NCBI GenBank assembly: GCA_032622095.1
Contig: CP136065.1
Coordinates: 241,097,530 to 241,161,529, forward strand
Source: Siphonodentalium dalli
Lineage: Eukaryota; Mollusca; Scaphopoda; Gadilida; Siphonodentaliidae
Length of the DNA: 64,000 bases
Direction: 5' to 3'
The first letter of the stretch is position 1. The number at the start of each line of letters is the position of its first letter. Made by a program: the position numbers and the translations under genes. The notes under the pieces are model-generated. The model worked only from the letters and a program-made list of their open reading frames with translations. It was not told where the DNA came from and did not search any database. Shown piece after piece: positions 46,901 to 58,900 of this stretch.

Positions 46901-49900
46901 ATATATATTTGACATTTATTTTCCAGGGTGAACACATGTGAGCGGCAAATAAAGGAGTTAGAGTTTAAGCTGGAAGGAAAAACATCAGATTATACAAAAC
47001 TAAAGACAGATACATTGCAACACATAGAACTAATAAAAAGACTGCGCAAAAAATGTCTGCTTGTATCGAAGGTGTGTGCTGTGATTATTGAAATTTTCTA
47101 TCTTAACCCTTTCAGTGCCAGGGGCCGATCTCATTGGCCCTAATTTACGGTCTGTAAAATCGGCCCTAAAAAAATTTAAAAATAAGATTTTTTTGGGTTG
47201 AATTTTTTTTGGGTATGCTTAAGCATGCTTAGGGGCATGTTATAACTCAAAACTATCACCAAGTATTCATATTAATAATTTTGATGCCCATGAAAAACGT
47301 AAGATTCCCTGGCACTAAACCTACAAAATAAGTCTGTTAAAGAATATAAGAAAAAGTTATTAAAATTGTAAAAAATTGTAAAAAATAATAACAAATGATG
47401 AAAAATTGTTAGGCCAATGCATTCTCTTATATATGCGAGGCGACCTATGGTAGACTCGCATATATAAGAGAATGCATTGGCACAGGGTATATGGGTTGAT
47501 ACAAAAATCGGACCTGGCACCGAAAGGGTTAAACAAACATGGCTCATTTAACCTCCAAATTATGTCTATGTAAAGGCTATTCAAAATAATTATCGTCTTT
47601 TCAGGCAATTATATAGAGAAATTGGATGAGGGAGGTGACTTTTTATTTTTATTTTTTAATGCATATATGGATTGTAAAGGAATAAATTCCTTCTGTATTC
47701 CAAGCAATCTATTCTCCTTGAATTTTAGCCATTATATCATCAACAGAAACACATCTATAAATTGTTGACTGAGTTTATAACTTTAGAAAATTATTTATAA
47801 ATATAGAGGGTGAGTTTAGTGATGCTACTAGCCAATACTATAAGATGGATAACTCTAATTTTTCCGCCAAGGAGAAGCCCTCAACTGAACTATATGGATC
47901 ACGTCTCCGGCCCTGTGTCAATCAGGAGGGTTAAAATTTTATTGCTGTGCCGACCCCACTCACATCCGTGTCCAGATTAGTCTCGCATGAATACACCCGC
48001 ATTCTATCTATTGTCTAGTCAGTTTTTATTCCTCCTCGCCAGGACAGGATCGTTTCTATTTTCTCAAGGTTGTATCTTTCTGTGTTGCGAGTTTATCGAC
48101 TCAATATTTATTGTTGATATTACAAACTTGCAATTTATTGTACCCGATAGTTAATTAATATTTCTCACATCCGAAACGGGAACTTTTTTCGTTTCACTGT
48201 ATCCGTAATTTGTTTCCGTGTTTTCTGTTTTCCTCAAGACGGCTTTATCTTCCAACAATTGGAATTAAGATGGCCATCTTGACAATGACTAAAGAAGCAC
48301 ATAGCTTACTTGTGGCAAAACCACATAGTGCATATTGTGCCACACATACGGCGTGATGACTATCATGACTTACAATTGAGGACGCAATGTAGTACGGTAT
48401 GCGATGTCTCCTAATTTCGTGCTACACGTGTTTCACTTTACATAAGTTTCCGTCGACTCGCTTCGGTTATTTCGTAAGTTCCGTTGCTTTGTATCCTAAT
48501 GTATACTGCCAAATCATACATGGCACTGCTCTGTTAATTCGCAGAAAGTTGCACAGGACAGCCATATCCTCCTTTGTAATAATTTACATGAATAAATACG
48601 AAAGATAGTACTTGTTATCACTATCAGATGACAATTCACATTTCTTTCGACTGAGCGATCTGTAATATTGTTTTAACGATCAATACCTGCGAATCTACGC
48701 CCGCCAGTATGTATGAGCGCGTGGTCTTGTTAGACACATGACAAATGTAATAACACATTACATCGACTTCAAGGTATTTCGAAAATTCTACCTTGTCTAT
48801 CACGATTAAATATCATATAACTCATTGTATCATCAGTACAATAGTTACTAACACTCCGTAACAGGGGGATGGTATTCGTTATCACATATATAACCACACT
48901 TCGAATTGATGTGTTGTCTGACGTTCTAAATATTGTGTTGCATTCTTTACATCCATGTATGTACAGTTTGGGTTCCTACGAACTATTGTTCACCAACTGC
49001 AATGAAGTGAAAACTTTGTGGCCTGACACTAAGCCATCTTACCGTAGGCTCTAATATGCCTCGGCGTGGGCGAGCTTGCAATGATGTATTGCACGCCGTA
49101 ATAGTTCCATACATTGTACATGACAATCATATCGTATCAGGGCCTCATGTATGCTGTCAGAACTGACTACTAGTATGCTTACATATGGTGAACAGTTTTC
49201 ATCCCAATACTGACATACTTTGCAGTTTCATCAGTGAATGATAACGGCAAACAGCGAAATAGAAAGAATACATATTGTCACGTGCTCCAGATTCACTGCC
49301 AATAGTCTTTCCAGTAGAGACCATCACTTGGCTCACTAACTTCTATTTCCACATATATCAAAACGATATTCTGCCACATAGCTTTCACTCGTGTATGATG
49401 CGCAGTTACATGCAACACATTTATATTGCGCAGAAAGGACTGCATTTGTATTGTTACATGTCTAAAGCGAGCTTACATGCGCAGCGTTTATATTGCGCAC
49501 ATCTACTGCCAATATATTTCCGAAACCGGCCATGACATGGCTCTTCGTCTATGGCGGCTGTTCTGGGTGGGGAAGCCTCGTTGTCACGTGACGCTCTTGC
49601 TCTCATAGACATAGCGCACCAGCCAAATGGCCTTCTGACTCTTCCCCATGGTGCAGTGGCCCACATCATTACAAGATGGGGTCCAGTCGATCCCCTGGAA
49701 TAGTAATACCTTCGGGATACATCCGGGCCTGCTCCTCCGCAGTCATGTGATCATAGTGGTATATCATCGACATATCCACTGATTATGTGACAAAACGATT
49801 CGATACAATCATGACGAAAATACAGGCATTCGTATCTTCACGTCCGCTGTAAGCGCACTTTCCTAACGGAAACCGCCTAGTTCTTGCCTATGTGCATTCG

Positions 49901-52900
49901 GAACTCATCGTCCTCATATACGAGAAAAGACAGTATCTTACCTGTCATAGCAGGTAAGATCACGTGGCCAGGGGTATAACGTGATTTTATATTAACCTTA
50001 CTTTATATTCAATAACCTAGGTTGTATTGTGTTATGTATATTAACCTTGCTTTGTTATAACTAACAGCATGTCTTGCAGTCGAACATGATTCGAATTTGA
50101 TGGCCACACACCGTGCAGGTTGCTCATTCACGGGTGTATTACTTGTTATCGTTGGGTAAGGGCATATTAGTCAATGATTACCTACTTTGAGCAACCGTAC
50201 CAGTCTTTACCTCGGGCAGGACCAGTTCTGGCCCCCCAGGTCCTGCTACGGCAGTTGAACCAATGGTAGGCGGGTGCTGCATGCGGTTGATTCGGGAAAC
50301 CAATCTTCACGGGCGATTGCTCCGGCACCTTTCTCTCAGGTGCCTAATGGTAGTGGCAATACGATTATTAAATTTCGAAAAAATTCACATCGATATACTA
50401 TTATTCCACATAGAGTGAAATTTCCATCAGTATTTTGATTTCGGCCTGGATTCCTGCCACGAAGATCTGTTTATTGGGCACCTGGGAGTAGCCTTTGGCG
50501 GCTGTTCTGGGTGGGGAAGACTCGTTGTCACGTGACGCATATGCTCTCATAGACATAGCGCACCAGCCAAATGGCCTTCTGACTCTTCCCCATGGTGCAG
50601 TGGCCCACATCATACAAGATGGGGTCCAGTCGATCCCCTGGAATCGTAATACCTTCGGGATACATCCGGGCCTGCTCCTCCGCCGTCATGCGATCATAGT
50701 GGTATGTCATCGACATTTATTCCAGTTTGGTCAGGACCACCTGCATTTGGGGGATTCCATGGAAGGGGCTTCCTCTGATCAAATGGCTCATCAGAACTTA
50801 TTCCCTCTGGCCTTGGGGGCGCAGCTTGATGATGCCCCAGAATTTGAGGGGGTGACCTTGGACAGGCCATAGCTACTTATCCCAAATGCAAGAGCATTTG
50901 TCTTGCGTCGAACCATTTCAGAGTAGGCCTCTTCCACAGTCTGGTATCCCAACCTGATGCAGCCAATTCTGTTGGCGTCGATCTTGACATGCTTCTCTGC
51001 ATCGCATGGCGTCGGCAGGTTTGACGACGATGAGCAAGAATCGCGGGTCGACAGTGGGTCGTCAGGCACACTGTCGGACGAGGATTCTTTTATAAAAAGA
51101 AGAAAAGAAAAAGAAAGAAGAAATAAAAAGAAGAAAGAGAAAAAATAGCCTTTGGAGGATGTTCTGGGTGGGGTAGACTCGTTGTCACGTGACGCTCTTG
51201 CTCTCATAGTCTAGACATAGCGCACCAGCCAAATGGCCTTCTGACTCTTCCCCATGGTGCAGTGGCCCACATCATTACAAGATGGGGTCCAGTCGATCCC
51301 CTGGAATCGTAATACCTTCGGGATACATCCAGGCCACTCCTTCACCGGTAGGAAAGAAAGGCTGAATGATCTGGGTGGGGAAGACTTGTTGTTGCGTGCC
51401 TCCAAGTGCTGCACCAACCAACCTTCTAACTCTTCCCCATGGTGCAGGGGCCCACATCTCCACAAGATGGGGTCCAATCCCCTGGAATCGTAATACCTTA
51501 GGGATACCTCCAGGCCACTCCTTCACCGGTAGGAAAGAAAGGCTGAATGATCTGGGTGGGGAAGTCTTGTTGCGTGCCTCCAAGAGCTGCACCAACCAGC
51601 CTTCTATCTCTTCCCCACGGTGCAGTGGCCCACATCTCCACACGATGGGGTCCAATCTCCTGGAATCGTAATACCTTCGGGATACCTCCAGGCCACTCCT
51701 TCACCGGTCATTTTGCAATTTTGATCATTCTGCTACATTTGATCATTTCGAAATGTACCCGACACTCGTTATGTGCGCCATCATAGATCACTGATGCTTC
51801 TATGCTTGTTCATCAAGTCCGCTGTGGTGTTCTCTAATCCCATATATACTGGTATGCAATGATACCTTGGATCATGATGGCGTTCCCTGCTCTCTACGTT
51901 ATACGAGGCTGGAGTACAGATGTGTGGCATGATATAATGAAACCTCATACCTCGCTATGATATCTGCAGCATATCATTTTTATATCTGGTTTGTGTATCA
52001 CAGGGAGCAATTTACTTTCGATATCTGATTAGCAAATAATCTCACATTGACATGATTAGATAGCATTTTTATAACATCATACATGTATAAAGAAATTCCT
52101 CGCTATTACCGGTATCCACATTTCAGTGGCAAATCGCGATGCGATTCCAGTTAATTTGCTCCCTGGTGTATCATAAGCATTCTGATATCTTATGGCCTAC
52201 ACAATGGCTGCATGTGACATCAGTTCATAATGTGAACTGTCGAGAGAGCGAAGAAGATGACAAAGAGAATAGGATGCAGCAAAGTTGTACTTGCTCGGTT
52301 GTCTCGCTAGCATGAATTATATGGCACTACCTGGGATGTTTATTCCAAAAACAAGGGGGGCGGGCGGTACACATTTGAGCAATGTCGTAATCTGAATTGG
52401 GAGCTCTTTCACGTAACATAATCATATCTGATTCATGACTAAATCACATTTACATGAATCATGTTTCGGAAGAGTACATTCCCATCGAATTTGGATATTA
52501 ATTAACTTTATTGCTCGTGCCTCCTCCTGGGCTTGCATTCTAATCCATATAGTTCAGTTGAGGGCTTCTCCTTGGCGGAAAAATATAATATTTATAAATA
52601 ATATTACTTTTTCCTTAAGGGAAGCCCGAAACTGAACTATCATAGATCCCTCCCATGGTGGTGCCATTCCCAACCCCGCGACTCGCAAATCTCATGATTA
52701 AGTCGGAAATAAAAAACTGACTAGACAATAGATAGAATGCGGGTGTATTCATGCGAGACTAATCTGGACACGGATGTGAGTGGGGTCGGCACAGCAATAA
52801 AATTTTAACCCTCCTGATTGACACAGGGCCGGAGACGTGATCCATATAGTTCAGTTTCGGGCTTCCCTTAAGGAAAAAGTAATATTATTTATAAATATTA

Positions 52901-55900
52901 TATATCAAGTGGTTATTATTGTTAATAGTAACCACTTGATTTTCGAGTTATCCATCTTACACCCGCAATTTGTCTGTTTGAGCACGAGGTTCTGGCCCAC
53001 ATCTCCAAAAATTAACAAATTTCAAAAATCAATATCTGATCACTCTGAGCTTTGATGGGTGGGTTCCTCGACTCGAATCAAATATGTTTTACCCCCAAAG
53101 CCAAAGAAATAGTAATTTATGAGCGTTTAATTGGATTGAGTACCAAATATATTGTGCCCATTGTTAGCTCAATATATACTTTTCTTTGATAACCATTTAA
53201 CCCTTTACCCAACAAACCGGCCAAAACCGGCCAAATAAAGCTTCAACAGCCTAAAATATCTTTGGTCTGTCTCAATAAAACCATACAAATATGGATATCA
53301 TTGGAACCGGCTCATTGACCACATTGTGATGGTTACAGTTATGCCCTGTGCCAATGCATTCTCTTATATATGCGAGTCGACCATAGGTCGCCTCGCATAC
53401 ATAAGAGAATGCATTGGCCTAAAAAAAATCTTTTTTTAACACTTTTTACCATTTTTTCTTACATTCTTAACAATTTTATCATTTTTAATGTGTTAAGCCA
53501 ATGCATTCTCTTATATATGCGAGGCGACCTATGGTCGACTCGCATATATAAGAGAATGCATTGGCACAGGGCCGTTCTGTTGGGTAAAGGGTTAAGAACT
53601 AAATACACTGTGCATCAGCCGTGTATTGTAAAATACTACAGATCTGTTGCTGTGGTCAAATTAAACTATACACGCCGATGTGCAGTGTATAGTAAAATAC
53701 TACAGATCTGTTGCTGTGGTCAAATTAAACTATACACGCCGATGTGCCGTGTGTGTATTTCTTTTGTAATTTGACTATGTTTTCGTAAAAATAGTTGTTG
53801 CAGAAATTGGTTCCAGAAACCCACTATGATATTCCAGTATTGATATGAGTGGTATGATTTTCCACTGAACAGTACTTCTCTTTTAACTTGATGTCACTAT
53901 TGAACGTCGACTCCTTTTCGTTGCCTCTCTGGCAAAGTTTTGCAGATAAGACTTATTTTTGTTCTATCTTAAATAAAATCAGTATTAGCAGGTAGCCATT
54001 AGATGTCTCTTTCTACAGTCTAGCACGATATTAACTAATTCACCTGTGGATTGAATTATGAGTATTGTGAAACAATTGCATTGATTGTACAAACATTTTT
54101 GTGGTATAATTCAGAACATTTAGAATTGTACCACAAAACTACATTAATATATCCATGAGAAAACATGCTACTGACAAATGAGCCTTTTATGCAAATACTA
54201 ATATTCCTTGATTTAAGGAAAGGGATAGTTATAGAAAGGTCATAGACAGTTATGAGAGTGAAGTGACAGTCAACATTGATCCAACAACCATCAACCGCAT
54301 CCAACAGCTGGAGGAGATCGTACAATCTTATCACACACATATAGAACAGCTTGAACATGACTTAGAACTACGTACTGGTACCACAGCACAGCAGACAGTC
54401 AGAGTGCAAAAGGTAAAATACTTATTGGCAACTTAGAGTCAAAAAGATGTAAGTAATGATGATGATGATGTGATGATGATGATGACGATGGACTGTTGAT
54501 GATAATGGATGGTGGACTGATGATGATGACGACGATGATTATGATAGTGATGACGATGTGATGATGATGACGACAATGATGATTATCGATGAAGATGATG
54601 ATGATGATGAGCATCCTGTGCCAGTCATTTACTGATATACAATGAAAAAATAGCAAGATGTGTTCTTTTGATACTAAAACGTCTTATCTTTACAACAAAT
54701 TCAACGAAATACAGTAATTCCCTAAACAATCGACTCCTTAACCACAGCAGAATTATGGGTAATTTTTCAGGATTTAGTTGGAAATATGGCTTGTTGCCAT
54801 TCATCGGAAAGCTCTCCGACTAAATTATGAAAAATTACCCATAATTCTGCTGTGGTTAAGGAGTCGATTATTTAGGGCATTACTGTAGCTCCTGTAAAAA
54901 GTCATAACAAATGAATTCTACAAAACAGCTCTGGCCAAAACTTATAAATTTGTTTGGTGTTACCACAGCAGCTTATTAGGTTGCCTAGGGACCAAGTTAT
55001 GTATGCTCAAAGGCGTGGTCTTACCTTAAATATGACCAAAATCAATGTTCTTTTGACTGTATTGAAGTGTATTTCTGAAACATACTTTATGTAGACATGT
55101 ATCAAATTATTCCCGAAAACAAATATTATAATCAGTTCTCTCACAAATCTCTTTGTTAGTATAAAAAAGTGAAGCCCCTGTTAATTTATTTTTAAAGTCT
55201 GTTTTTATTATCAGCCGCCTTTCCTGTCAATTGAAGAAGGCCTTATTAAATTTGTTTTAAGTTGTACATTAACTGAATTTAGATGAGATTCTGTTGAAAG
55301 ATATGTATGATAATAACAATCGATGCATATATCTAGTCAAGCCTCAAAATATTGTGCTGGACATTGCAGAAAGAGGTCCCAATAGGGTGAACAGCATGCT
55401 GAAGTCACCAAATTTATCCTCTGGGGACCTCATTCTGCTTCCGCCTCATCTGGTATGGGAACCTAGACTCAGATTTAAGTTCTCAGATGATGAAGAGATG
55501 GTAATGTGACCTATGAATTGCATTAAAATTATAGACATTTATGTCATACTAGTAATATTTTTTATTCGCAGCTTTTGTTTTCAGTCGTAAAACAATAAAA
55601 AACTTCCCTGCCTCAACATATTTTCCTGTCATAATACGTGAGAATACAGACATTTTTTCTTGTTTATTTTATTTCTAGTTAGAATACCAGTTACAACGAG
55701 CTGCACAGCCACAGTCCGTCGAGCCACAATCAAGCTCTGATCAGAGAATTATACTACAACTCAGGTGAGCCTATACCAGGTCCAGCACTTCCTCGATTCT
55801 ATTATAGTTATATTTATGTACTACTAGCTGGGTACTACTAGCTGGGGTACTACTAGCTGGGTACTACTAGCTGGGTACTACTAGCTGGGTATTACTAGCT

Positions 55901-58900
55901 GGGGTAACCGTCATTGCTCAGGTGAAGAATGCATAATTTATTTGTGGTCCTTCAAGTCAGTTAATACAATAATTAGTTATCTGGGGCAAACATCACCTAT
56001 TGCATGACTCTCCGAATAAAGTTACATCTATCTTTTAAGTTGATAATAAATGCTCTTCATTGCTAATTATTAGTGCCTCTTTAAATAATTTTGAGGTCAA
56101 CAGCACCTATCCCATGACATTCCCTTCATGATTCCCACATATCGTCTGAACTGATAGTAAACGCTCTTTATTGATCATATAATTTATTAGTCCCCTTTAA
56201 ATGAGGTCAAAGATGCCTATCCCACGACATTCCACTGGTCAGTTGACCCATATGTACCAATTATTAATGGCCCTTCAAAGTAATTTTAAACAATTATTAG
56301 TCATATGGGGTAAACAGAACCTATTGCATGACTCTCCGATAAAGTTACATCTATATTTTAAGTTGATAATAAATGCTTTTTATTGCTAATTATTAGTGCC
56401 TCTTTAAATCAACAGAACTTATCCCGTGACATTTCCTGCAACATTTTACTTTTGTGCACCAATGTTCCTACATATTTGTTGCTCATATTTGCCCCTTTAA
56501 GTCATCTTAGGTCAATGGCATCTATTTCATGACACTCTACTATAATTAATTATTTAGTTAAATTAATTAGTAGTGCCTTTTTAAGACATGTGAGGTCAAT
56601 GGGACCTATCTATTAAGATTCACAGGGTCAAATTACCCATATGTACCCATATGTTTCAGCTCCGAGGGTCCAACCGTTTGGTCGCCTCTAACCAAAATAT
56701 ATATAAAATAATGATTAGTGCCCTTTTATGACATCTCAGCAAATATCCTCAACATGCAGAGGGTTTCACATCACTTTGGGTAACCCTGCAAGTTCTCTTA
56801 TATTTGTGAGTCTCCCATATATAAGAGAATGCCCTGGCTAATAAGGTCATAGTTAATATTGTTATGCCAATGTTTTCTCTTATATATCTGAGGCTCCCTA
56901 TGAGAGACTCGCATATATAAGAGAATGCATTGGCACAGGATTTTTTGCAAAATTTCAGGAAGCTCCAGTCATGGAAGGATTAAGCACTTAGTCTTGGGGA
57001 TAAGCGCTATATAAGAAATATTTATTATTATTATTATTTTAACCCTTTACCCAACAGAACGGCCCTGTGCCAATGCATTCTCTTATATATGCGAGTCGAC
57101 CATAGGTCGCCTCGCATATATAAGAGAATGCATTGGCTTAACCCTTTACCCAACATAACGGCCCTGTGCCAATGCATTCTCTTATATATGCGAGTCGACC
57201 ATAGGTCGCCTCGCATATATAAGAGAATGCATTGGCACAGATTATAAAATTATAAAATTGTTAAAGAATGTAAGAAAAAATGGTAAAAAGTGTTAAAAAA
57301 AAGATTTTTTTTAGGCCAATGCATTCTCTTATATATGCGAGGCGACCTATGGTCGACTCGCATATATAAGAGAATGCATTGGCACAGGGCATAACTGTAG
57401 CTATCCCAATGTGGTCAAGGAGCCGGTTCCAATGATATCCATATTTGTATGGTTCTATTGAGACAGACCGAAGATATTTTAGGCTGTTGAAGCTTTATTT
57501 GGCCGGTTTTGGCCGGTTTGTTGGGTAAAGGGTTAACACATTAAAAATTAAAAAATTGTTAAAGAATGTAAGAAAAAATGGTAAAAAGTGTTAAAAAAAG
57601 ATTTTTTTTAGGCCAATGCATTCTCTTATATATGCGAGGCGACCTATGGTCGACTCGCATATATAAGAGAATGCATTGGCACAGGGCATAACTGTAACTA
57701 TCACAATGTGGTCAAGGAGCCGGTTCCAATGATATCCATATTTGTATGGTTCTATTGAGACAGACCAAAGATAATTTAGGCTGTTGAAGCTTTATTTGGC
57801 CGGTTTTGGCCGGTTTGTTGGGTAAAGGGTTAAATAACTATAATCAACATTATTGTCTATGCGGGTCTGTATAACTTTTTTGTCTTTTCTGAATCTTGAC
57901 TTCTAGATATGGAAATATCTACAATTAAGAAATAGGAATCACATTGTTAACATAAGATTGTCAATGATATAATTCTTACTTGCAGGGAAAAAGTAGCAGA
58001 GCTTGAAAAGAAATTGGAAAGTACTTTGGAAGCGAAAGAAATCCTAGAAGCCAGGATAGAACAACGGCATTTACAGGTATAACCAAAATCTCCCCACTGG
58101 GCAAACAACCAAATGTCAGCATTTAGGTGTTTATTATCAAGCAGTGAACCTCTTTGTATGACATTTTAATTGAAAAAAAAATGCACCAAAAATGCTCGAA
58201 CTAGGGTCCTGCGGATATTCGATGTTTGATTCGTTACTCAATTCGGTCTCTATATTCGATTCGTATTCGTTCGAAAATATTGGTTTCGAAAATTGTTGAA
58301 TATCCGGACGTACATGATATAGGCGTTCATAATGGTCCATTCTAAGACTCTTTGTTAATATCTCAACCAACAGTCGCCCAACATGGTTGTTGATACCAAT
58401 AACAAATGGAAACCGATTGTATGATATGTGAATTTTCAACTAATTTGCTTGAAGACCACCTAATATCTTAATTATAAAGTATGTAATGTCTAAATAATCG
58501 ACACCTTAACCACAGCAGAATTATGGGTAATTTTTCAGGATTTAGTCAGAATATGGCTTGTTGCCATTCATCAGAAAGGTCTCACTGAGAGCTTTCCGAT
58601 GAATGGCAACAAGCCATATTTCCGACTAAATCCTGAAAAATTACCCATAATTATGCTGTGGTCAATGAGTCGATTATTTAGGGCATTACAGTACTTGAAT
58701 TTCTGAAGTGAACAGTTATATTCATCGAAATCCAGGCATCAACCCGCAGCCCTGTCCCATTTCGTAATTTACAAATCTAAAAATAGTCGCTTGGAGATCT
58801 GATACATAGGAGTTTTCCGATGTCAATAATACATTGCAGCTTGTTTTACAAAATTTACAGCATTTTGTTTAACTTAGAGATACAATACAATATATTTCAT

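Larger units (their letters stand above)
47838..52957. mobile_element. large inverted-repeat structure in MAD1L1 intron 10
   Basis: The left arm (about 47840-48030) pairs with the right arm (about 52700-52957): 'aagatggataactc', 'actgaactatatggatcacg', 'tctccggccctgtgtcaatc' and 'catgaatacacccgcattct' are shared in inverted order. A smaller inverted pair at 52540-52640 repeats part of the arm. The 5-kb interior has no gene I recognise and holds the dispersed repeat at 49.5-51.7 kb. Confidence 0.6.

Noticed and set aside
54399-54656. His-rich minus-strand protein
   Set aside because: Complement of the GAT/ATC trinucleotide tract.
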